DNA from: Oscillospiraceae bacterium
GTDB taxonomy: Bacteria > Bacillota > Clostridia > Oscillospirales > Oscillospiraceae
Assembly (NCBI GenBank): GCA_016287555.1
Contig: JAEFAK010000039.1
Span: 1-11,951 of the forward strand
Length of the DNA: 11,951 nt
Direction of reading: 5' to 3'
The notes under the pieces were generated by a model. That model did not search any database and was not told where the DNA came from. It was given only the letters and a program-made list of their open reading frames with translations. This document shows positions 1-5,360 of this stretch, piece after piece (position 1 is the first letter of the stretch; every line of letters starts with the position of its first letter). The position numbers and the translations under genes were made by a program.

Positions 1-92
1 GCTTCGGGTGGGGGCAGAGCAGGATCAAGATGACGCTAAAGCGTACGCGGGACAGGCTTCGGGGGCATCTTGAAAGGGAGGGTCACCTTTGA
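1..92 (+). CDS. ECF-type RNA polymerase sigma factor, C-terminal fragment (partial, cut by window edge)
   Basis: The first complete codon starts at base 3 and the frame ends in TGA at 90-92. It reads FGWGQ, then SRIKMTLKRTRDRLRGHLE, ending REGHL. This looks like the end of sigma region 4: the second half of the helix-turn-helix (the usual ECF form is VKSRL..RAR..L) followed by a short basic-acidic tail. Region 4 recognises the -35 element. The stop codon overlaps the TTG start of the next gene (TTGA at 89-92), the arrangement expected for a sigma factor and its membrane anti-sigma partner. The rest of the gene lies outside the window, so the subfamily cannot be named. The identification rests on about 29 residues plus context. 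Confidence 0.72.
   Translation, partial: FGWGQSRIKMTLKRTRDRLRGHLEREGHL
73..82 (+). promoter_or_regulatory. Ribosome binding site that decides a TTG start
   Basis: AAAGGGAGGG lies 6 bases before TTG at 89 but 18 bases before the first in-frame ATG at 101. The spacing favours TTG as the true start. The site lies inside the last codons of the upstream sigma gene, which fits translational coupling. Confidence 0.65.
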
Positions 93-1069
93 ACGAAAAC
101 ATGCTTCTTGACGCCATAGGCGAGGCGCGCCCCGATCTCGTCGAGGCGGCGCACGCCGTAAGAAAGAGAAATAGAGTCTGGCCGAGGATAGTCGCCGTGG
201 CGGCCTGCATATGCCTGTGCCTCTGCGGCGCCGTCCCCGCGCTCGCCGCGGCGGACGTCCGGCCCGCTTATGAGCTGCTCTACGCCGTATCGCCCTCGGC
301 TGCCCAGCGGCTCAAGCCCGTCAACCTCGCCTGCGAGGATAACGGGATAAAAATGGAGGTCGTCTCGGCTCTCGTCGAGGGCGATACCGCGGAGCTGCTC
401 GTATCCATACGCGATACGACGGGCTCGCGCATCGACCGCACGGCGGACCTCTTCGACAGCTACTCCATAAACACGCCCTCCGGGACGGTCGGCACCTGCC
501 GCAAGACGGACTACGACGAGGAGACGGGCAGCGTCCTCTTTCTCATCGAGCTTTCGACCATGAGCGGCGAGCCGATCTCCGGGGACAAAATAACGTTCTC
601 CGTCCGGGAGATACTCTATGCCAAGAGCCTTTACGAATGTCCCGTCGAGCTGCCGGAAGAGCCGTCGGAGCTTCGCCCCGCCTCCGAGGCGCGCGGCCTC
701 ATACGCGGCGGCTCGGGCGATCTCGAAGCCGGGAAAGACGGCAAGCTCGTCGTCCCGGGCGAAACCGAAACGCCGCTGACGCGCGGCGTCTCGCTGACGG
801 GCTGGGCCGAATGGGACGGGAAGCTCAGCGTCCAGATACGCTATGAGGATATCCTTGAGACGGACAACCACGGGGAAGTCTGCCTTATCGGCGAGGACGG
901 AAGTACGAAGCGCTGTCTTTATACGGTCGCCGTGCGCGACGGCGCGGACAGCCTCGAGGACTATGTTTTCGACGCCGCCGAGGCAAGGGAGGGCTCCCTT
1001 CGGGGCTCGTTCACGACGGGCGGCGGCCTTGTAAAAGGCGACTGGCAGGTGACAGTCCCGCTTGAATAA
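89..1069 (+). CDS. DUF4179-like membrane protein, putative anti-sigma factor
   Basis: This 326-residue protein has a short cytoplasmic N-terminus (about residues 1-32, basic just before the membrane: RKRNRVWPR), one membrane segment (about 33-55, rich in A, C, L and V), and a large outside domain. The block from about 75 to 130, with LKPVNLACEDNGIKMEVVSA and then LFDSYSIN, resembles DUF4179 proteins that sit directly after ECF sigma genes in Clostridia and are thought to act as anti-sigma factors. The start is TTG at 89, chosen from the ribosome site at 73-82; the sigma stop overlaps it. Inferred role: holding the sigma factor at the membrane until an envelope signal releases it. The signal and the regulon are unknown. 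The N-terminus is short for a classical zinc-type anti-sigma domain and has no HxxxCxxC motif, so sigma binding is unproven. Confidence 0.7.
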   Translation: MNENMLLDAIGEARPDLVEAAHAVRKRNRVWPRIVAVAACICLCLCGAVPALAAADVRPAYELLYAVSPSAAQRLKPVNLACEDNGIKMEVVSALVEGDTAELLVSIRDTTGSRIDRTADLFDSYSINTPSGTVGTCRKTDYDEETGSVLFLIELSTMSGEPISGDKITFSVREILYAKSLYECPVELPEEPSELRPASEARGLIRGGSGDLEAGKDGKLVVPGETETPLTRGVSLTGWAEWDGKLSVQIRYEDILETDNHGEVCLIGEDGSTKRCLYTVAVRDGADSLEDYVFDAAEAREGSLRGSFTTGGGLVKGDWQVTVPLE

Positions 1070-1071
1070 GC

Positions 1072-1116
1072 AAAAAAGAGCGGCGGCTTCGGGATTTCCG
1101 AAGCCGCCGTTTTATT
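1072..1116. terminator. Bidirectional intrinsic terminator between convergent units
   Basis: A perfect 12-bp stem (CGGCGGCTTCGG at 1081-1092 with CCGAAGCCGCCG at 1098-1109) closes a 5-base loop, GATTT. On the plus strand it is followed by a T-rich run (1110-1116). On the minus strand it is followed by CTC and six Ts (1077-1072). It can therefore end both the DUF4179 transcript and the long operon that stops at 1127. Confidence 0.9.
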
Positions 1117-1126
1117 ATGCCGTGGA

Positions 1127-2248
1127 TCACTCAAAGAGGTTTGCCGCGCGGGCGAGGATATCCGTGATGGGGAGATTCTGCGGGCAGTGATCCTCGCAGG
1201 AGCGGCAGTAGACGCAGTCGCTGGCCTTGCCGCCGCGGCCCGTGGTCATGCCGTATCTCCTCTTGACGGGAGCGAGGTTGGGGAAGCGCTCGTATTCGTT
1301 GATAAAGCCGATGATCGCGGGAGTATTGATGTTCATCGGGCAGGAGTTGACGCAGTATTTGCAGCTCGTGCAGGGGATCGTCGGGACCTTCTTATAGTCC
1401 TCGACGACCTCGTCGATGATCCTTCTCTCCTCGTCGGAGAGAGGCTTGAAGTCCATCATGGTCTTCGTGTTGTCCTCGACCTGCGCGAGATCGGACATGC
1501 CGGAGAGGACGGTCGTCAGCCCATCGAGGGAGGCGGCCCAGCGCAGCGCCCAGGAGGCGACGGAGGCGTCGGGGGCGTAGTCCTTGAACTTCTTCTCCAT
1601 CTCCGGCTGCATGACGGCCAGCGCGCCGCCGCGGACGGGCTCCATGATGACGATGCCGACGTTGTGCTCGCGGGCTATCTCATAGCACTTGTGCGCCTGG
1701 ACGGTCTCGGTGTCCCAGTCATAGTAGTTTATCTGCAGCTGCACGACCTCGACCTCGGGATGCTCGTCGAGTATTTTGCGCAGGGGCTCGGCGGGGGAGT
1801 GGTAGGAAAAGCCGATATGTTTGGCAAGTCCGCGCTCCTTGAGGCTCTTGAGGAAGTCCCAGCCGCCGGTCCTGTCTATCATCTCGAGCCTGTCGGCGCC
1901 TATGCCGTGCAGGTAATAGAGGTCGAAATATTCAAGACCGGTGCGCTCGAGCTGCTCGTTGAAGATGCGCTCATAGTCGGCGAGCCCGTTTATGTTCCAC
2001 AGGGGCATCTTGTCGACGATGTGGAAGCTCTCGCGCGGGTAGCGCTTGACGACGGCCTCGCGGAAGGCGACCTCGGAATTGCCTCCGTGGTAGAGATAAG
2101 CGGTGTCGAAATAGTTGAAGCCTCTGGACATGAAGAGGTCGACCATCTTCTTGACGAGGTCGATATCGACTTCGTTCTCGCTGCCCTTCGTCGGAAGGCG
2201 CATGAGGCCGAAGCCGAGCTTGGGAAAATCTTCGCCGTAATAGCTCAT
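1127..2248 (-). CDS. Aldo/keto reductase with C-terminal 2x[4Fe-4S] ferredoxin-like domain
   Basis: This 373-residue protein has two parts. Residues 1 to about 280 are an aldo/keto reductase TIM barrel: it opens with LGFGLMRLP and keeps the expected tetrad D48, Y53 (in FDTAYLYHGG), K80 (VDKMPLW) and H114 (YYLHG). Residues about 290-360 carry two cluster motifs: C293, C296, C299, C303 and C345, C348, C351, C355, each CxxCxxCxxxC(P). Such fusions are common in anaerobes and usually have no known substrate; they probably pass electrons between a carbonyl/NAD(P)H site and iron-sulfur carriers. The ATG at 2248 follows AAAGGAGA (2256-2263) by 7 bases. It is the last gene of the operon, 27 bases after the SLOG gene, and ends just before the shared terminator. 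It may also have its own promoter (see 2269-2298). A direct link to acetyl-CoA synthesis is not established. Confidence 0.88.
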   Translation of the reverse strand: MSYYGEDFPKLGFGLMRLPTKGSENEVDIDLVKKMVDLFMSRGFNYFDTAYLYHGGNSEVAFREAVVKRYPRESFHIVDKMPLWNINGLADYERIFNEQLERTGLEYFDLYYLHGIGADRLEMIDRTGGWDFLKSLKERGLAKHIGFSYHSPAEPLRKILDEHPEVEVVQLQINYYDWDTETVQAHKCYEIAREHNVGIVIMEPVRGGALAVMQPEMEKKFKDYAPDASVASWALRWAASLDGLTTVLSGMSDLAQVEDNTKTMMDFKPLSDEERRIIDEVVEDYKKVPTIPCTSCKYCVNSCPMNINTPAIIGFINEYERFPNLAPVKRRYGMTTGRGGKASDCVYCRSCEDHCPQNLPITDILARAANLFE

Positions 2249-2261
2249 TTCAACGTCTCCT

Positions 2262-2275
2262 TTATAATATTATAA
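2262..2275. repeat. Perfect 14-bp AT-only palindrome
   Basis: TTATAATATTATAA is its own reverse complement. It fills the space between the stop codon of the SLOG gene (2276) and the ribosome site of the aldo/keto reductase gene. It could be part of a -10 element or a binding site for a dimeric regulator. It stands out against the GC-rich surroundings, although intergenic AT-richness alone makes short AT palindromes likelier. Confidence 0.6.
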
Positions 2276-2298
2276 CTAAATTTCATTTGCTATGTTTA
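2269..2298 (-). promoter_or_regulatory. Candidate internal promoter for the aldo/keto reductase gene
   Basis: On the minus strand a consensus -10, TATAAT (2274-2269), is preceded after 18 bases by TAAACA (2298-2293), a 4 of 6 match to TTGACA. Weak points: the -35 is poor, it lies in the end of the upstream gene, and a start site 6-8 bases downstream would begin within or just before the Shine-Dalgarno sequence, leaving a very short leader. Confidence 0.3.
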
Positions 2299-2746
2299 TA
2301 ACGCGCTTGCCGAGAGAGAGCGCGTATTTCAGCGTATTCGCGGTGCCGCCAGCCTCGCCGGTGAACCAGCAGACGACGAGGTCGCTGCGGTCTACCATGT
2401 AGTGGTTGCGCGCGGCCATGCAAATCCTGTTCCAGCCGCCGGAGGCGTACCAGACCTCATCGGCGGCGAGACGCACGTCGTCGTAGCGCCGCCGCTGTGA
2501 ACGCGGCCAGCTGTCGGCCTGCTGCGGGCAGGGGAGAGCGAGCAGGAGCTTGACCTCCGGTCTCGTCTCGCGCAGGCGCAGCACGGCCTCGGCCGCGAGC
2601 AGGTCGAAGCCCATCGCGCCGCCGGAATAAAAGTCCGTATAGCCGTGGTCGCAGGCCGTCCTGACGACGCGGTCGAGCTCGCGGATTATCGCGCGCTCCT
2701 TTTTTGCGGGCAGGTTCCTGTGGCCGGAAAAACAGCAGGTGCTCAT
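2276..2746 (-). CDS. SLOG-family protein (DUF1273/YpsA-like)
   Basis: This 156-residue protein has a Rossmann-like pattern typical of the SLOG superfamily: FSGHR at 6-10 after the first strand, GGAMGFD at 42-48 (the glycine-rich nucleotide or ligand loop), LALPCP at 69-74, RNHYMVDRSD at 113-122, and GGTANTLKYA at 133-142. SLOG proteins (DprA, LOG, YpsA) bind nucleotides or nucleotide-derived ligands; YpsA-like members have no assigned reaction. The ATG at 2746 follows AAGGAGA, and the stop of the DUF3786 gene is 10 bases upstream, so it is co-transcribed with acsV. It carries no membrane segment or signal peptide. It may sense or process a nucleotide-type cofactor, or it may simply be a passenger. 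The family call is firm; the function is unknown. Confidence 0.82.
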   Translation of the reverse strand: MSTCCFSGHRNLPAKKERAIIRELDRVVRTACDHGYTDFYSGGAMGFDLLAAEAVLRLRETRPEVKLLLALPCPQQADSWPRSQRRRYDDVRLAADEVWYASGGWNRICMAARNHYMVDRSDLVVCWFTGEAGGTANTLKYALSLGKRVINIANEI

Positions 2747-2756
2747 CTTGTCTCCT

Positions 2757-3365
2757 TCAGCGGCGGGAAACGAGAAATCTGATGACCGTCTCGCCTATGA
2801 CGGCGGCGTCCTCGGCCGTGAAGGCCGTCACGAAATTGTCGGAGAAGAGAAACTGGGAGGTCGGCGGGAACTCGTCGTCGCCGTCGCGCAGAGCGACGCG
2901 GACGGTCAGCCCCTCGAGAAAATCGAGGTCGAACGAAGCGTCGGGGAGCGTCTGCTCCCGCCCGCCGAGGGCGAGGCAGGCGCGGCGGAACCCCTCCAGG
3001 TCTCCTGCGAAGGTCCCGGCCAGCCGCCTTGAGCAGCGGCCGGAGAAATTCGCGTCGTATACCGCGCCCCAGGGCAGCTCCCTGTAGGCGAGAAAGCGCC
3101 CTGTCGAAGGGGCGAACACGCCCTCGCATACATATCTGAGGAGCAGGATGCGCGTCGGATTGGAGGAGGCGGCGCGCGGAGCCCCTTCCGGAGCCTCGAC
3201 GAGCCCTTCGGGCCACGTCAGGCGCAGCGGCGTTCCCAGCAGGGTGAAGGCGAAGCCGCTCCCGTCAAAGGGCGCGCCGCAGCGCGCGGAGGCGGCCTCC
3301 GGGTCGAGCCCGGCAAAGCGCTCAAGATATATCGCCAGCGGCGCTTCTTCCTTCTGATTTATCAT
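2757..3365 (-). CDS. DUF3786 domain protein, translationally coupled to acsV
   Basis: This 202-residue soluble protein matches the DUF3786 pattern: ILLLRYVCEG (73-82), a TGRFLAYRELPWG block (88-100), an aromatic F..C region (107-111), a LALGG turn (131-135), and a late acidic DGDDEFPPTSQFLFSDN stretch (161-177). The family has no known reaction. From general knowledge it turns up in anaerobes with corrinoid and Wood-Ljungdahl proteins. The reading frame extends upstream to 3422, but ATG at 3365 is preferred because GGGAGG lies 7 bases before it and because it overlaps the acsV stop by four bases (ATGA, 3365-3362). The extra upstream residues are arginine-rich out-of-frame acsV sequence. Tight coupling to acsV suggests a role with AcsV or the corrinoid protein. 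Cysteines at 29, 80, 111 and 130 do not form a recognisable cluster motif. Confidence 0.82.
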   Translation of the reverse strand: MINQKEEAPLAIYLERFAGLDPEAASARCGAPFDGSGFAFTLLGTPLRLTWPEGLVEAPEGAPRAASSNPTRILLLRYVCEGVFAPSTGRFLAYRELPWGAVYDANFSGRCSRRLAGTFAGDLEGFRRACLALGGREQTLPDASFDLDFLEGLTVRVALRDGDDEFPPTSQFLFSDNFVTAFTAEDAAVIGETVIRFLVSRR

Positions 3366-5287
3366 TTTGCGCCTCCCGTGACGGAGGGGAAGAGCGAGCC
3401 GTCGGTGTGCGGCAGGAAGCACGCCGCGACGAAGGCGTCCATATACCCCGGCTCCGTCGAGAGCTCGATGTAGGTCATCGCGGAGGAGATCTCCGCGAGC
3501 TTATCCGCCGCCGGGCGGGAGACGAGGTGCGCCCACATGCCCGTCAGCGAGGAATTGCCGATGTATCTGTATCTGTCGAGCGGGAGGTCGGGCAGCATGC
3601 CTATCTTTATGGCGTTGGCGATGTTTATCCCGCTGCCTATGCCGCCCGCGACGCTTATCCTGTTCAGGTCGGAGGCGGTGAAGCCGAGCGACGAGATGAG
3701 GGTCATTATCGCGGAGAAGACCGCGCCCTTGGCCCTTATGAAGCTGTCGATGTCCGTCTCATTGAGGATGAGGCGGCGGCCGGTCCCGGATTCGTCCTCG
3801 AAGGCGAGAACGTACCCCGCGCCGAACTCGTCGCGCACGACGCGGCGCCCGTCGCGGACGAAGCGGCCCTTGCCGTTTATTATCCCGCCCTCGAAGAGGC
3901 TCGCTATGACGTCGATTATGCCGCTGCCGCAGACTCCGACGGGGGCCGTGTCCCCGATGACGCCGAAGGTCGGCTCCGTGGTCTCCGGGTCGATGGAGGC
4001 CTTCTCGATCGCGCCGTCGGTCGCGCGCATGCCGCAGCTTATGTCGCCGCCCTCGAAGGCGGGGCCTGCCGAGCAGGCGCAGGACATGAGAAATTCCCGC
4101 CCGCCGAAGACGATCTCGCCGTTGGTGCCGAGGTCGATGAGCATGTCGGGCCCGTCGCTGTCCCATATCATCGAGGCCAGCGCGCCGGAGGTGATGTCGC
4201 CGCCGACGTAGCTGCCTATGTTGGGCGCGAGGGTCATCACGCAGCTCGGCGCGAGCTTAGCTCCTATCTCCGCCGGATCGAGCGGAGCAGCCGCGAAGAA
4301 GGCGGGGACGTAGGGCTCCGTCCTCAGGTATTCCGCGCATACGCCGAGGAGCAGATGCTCCATGGTCGTATTGCCCGCGAGAGAGAGCCTGTATATCCTG
4401 TTCGCAGGAACGCCGGACTCGGCGCACAGCGCCTCGATAACGGGCAGCAGCGTCTCCCTGACGACCGCGTCCTGAAGCCTCGCGACGCCGCCGGGGCGGC
4501 CCTGCTCGACGATGCGGTTTATGACGTCCGCGCCGTAGCGTATCTGGCCGTTGCCTGAGCTCGCCTTGGCGAGGATCTCGCCGCTTCGAAGGTCGCAGAG
4601 GACGGCGGCGACCGTCGTCGTGCCTATGTCCACGGCGAGGCCCGCGGGCGGCGTATCGTCGTCCGGAGGCAGCACGTCGAGTATCTCGGCGCGCCCGCCG
4701 TCCGCCGCGACGACGCATTTCAGTCGGAAGCCGTTTTCGCGCATGAGCTGCGGGAGCTTGACGATGCAGAAATAGGGGACCTCGGGCTCCTCCTCCGCCC
4801 CCAGCGCGTCCTGCACGGCGCGGGCGAGGCGCTCGTTGTCGGGCAGTCCGTCCCCCGCGACCGGCTCGTCCATCCGGACGTCAATAACGATCACGCCGCT
4901 GTCGACGCCGAGGCCGGCCTCCGCGAGAGCTCTGCCGACGGAGCGGAAGAGCTCCAGCTCCTCCCCGGTGGAGAGGTCGGCGGTCTTCATGCGGCTCCTG
5001 TAGGCCGAGGCGATGTCGGGGACGTCGACGACGCAGTCGGTAAGCGCGGTCGTCTCGCAGGCGAGCCGCCAGCCCTGCTCGAATTCTTCTTTGGTCAGAT
5101 GCTTCGGGGCGGGGGCCTTCGTATCGCCGGAGAGGATGCAGACGCGGCATTTGCCGCAGACTCCGTTGCCGGAGCAGGGCGCGTCAATGGCGACGTTGGC
5201 CTTGCGCGCCGCGGCGAGCAGCGTCTCGTCCGGCGCGGCGAAGATGCGGGTAACGCCTTCGCCTGTCTGAAAAGTAATCTCGGGCAT
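3362..5287 (-). CDS. acsV: AcsV, reductive activator of the corrinoid iron-sulfur protein (RACo)
   Basis: This 641-residue protein returns inactive Co(II) in the AcsCD corrinoid protein to Co(I), driven by ATP. An N-terminal plant-type [2Fe-2S] ferredoxin domain has C38, C44, C47 and C77 (CxxxxxCxxC then a distant C). After a linker of about 120 residues comes an ASKHA ATPase-like domain (DUF4445): LAVDIGTTT (217-225), SGNGQIRYGADVINRI (244-259), GNTTM (305-309), IGSYVGGDITSG (357-368), LIDLGTNGE (383-391) and CSAGPAFEGG (405-414). Length and domain order fit the RACo family. ATG at 5287 places the ferredoxin domain at the expected distance from the N-terminus, but the ribosome site is weak (AAAGTGAG). 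A 73-base gap with a hairpin lies before it, and its stop overlaps the DUF3786 start. Related RACE proteins serve O-demethylases and other corrinoid enzymes; placement among the acs genes supports the acsV assignment. Confidence 0.93.
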   Translation of the reverse strand: MPEITFQTGEGVTRIFAAPDETLLAAARKANVAIDAPCSGNGVCGKCRVCILSGDTKAPAPKHLTKEEFEQGWRLACETTALTDCVVDVPDIASAYRSRMKTADLSTGEELELFRSVGRALAEAGLGVDSGVIVIDVRMDEPVAGDGLPDNERLARAVQDALGAEEEPEVPYFCIVKLPQLMRENGFRLKCVVAADGGRAEILDVLPPDDDTPPAGLAVDIGTTTVAAVLCDLRSGEILAKASSGNGQIRYGADVINRIVEQGRPGGVARLQDAVVRETLLPVIEALCAESGVPANRIYRLSLAGNTTMEHLLLGVCAEYLRTEPYVPAFFAAAPLDPAEIGAKLAPSCVMTLAPNIGSYVGGDITSGALASMIWDSDGPDMLIDLGTNGEIVFGGREFLMSCACSAGPAFEGGDISCGMRATDGAIEKASIDPETTEPTFGVIGDTAPVGVCGSGIIDVIASLFEGGIINGKGRFVRDGRRVVRDEFGAGYVLAFEDESGTGRRLILNETDIDSFIRAKGAVFSAIMTLISSLGFTASDLNRISVAGGIGSGINIANAIKIGMLPDLPLDRYRYIGNSSLTGMWAHLVSRPAADKLAEISSAMTYIELSTEPGYMDAFVAACFLPHTDGSLFPSVTGGAK

Positions 5288-5304
5288 AATGTCTCACTTT
5301 CGAA

Positions 5305-5341
5305 GACTGCCGCAGGGGGCGCGGGGCCCGATGCGGCAGTC
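5305..5341 (-). other. Strong hairpin in the acsB-acsV intergenic gap
   Basis: A perfect 10-bp inverted repeat (GACTGCCGCA at 5305-5314 and TGCGGCAGTC at 5332-5341) has an inner 4-bp extension (GGGC 5317-5320 with GCCC 5326-5329). In the mRNA it lies 17-54 bases before the acsV start. No T-run follows on either strand, so it is not a normal intrinsic terminator. It may protect the 3' end of acsB mRNA, guide processing, or lower acsV expression relative to acsB. Confidence 0.55.
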
Positions 5342-5360
5342 AGTCGTATTAAGGGGAAGC

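Noticed and set aside
1187..2275. 362-codon plus-strand open frame opposite the aldo/keto reductase
   Set aside because: Antisense shadow; the minus-strand gene has its tetrad, eight cluster cysteines and a good ribosome site.
3366..3422. Upstream extension of the DUF3786 gene to an earlier ATG
   Set aside because: It would overlap acsV by about 60 bases and add arginine-rich sequence outside the family pattern. ATG at 3365 has a good ribosome site and an ATGA overlap.
3407..4558. 383-codon plus-strand open frame opposite acsV
   Set aside because: Antisense shadow of a gene with clear ferredoxin and ASKHA motifs; no recognisable protein.
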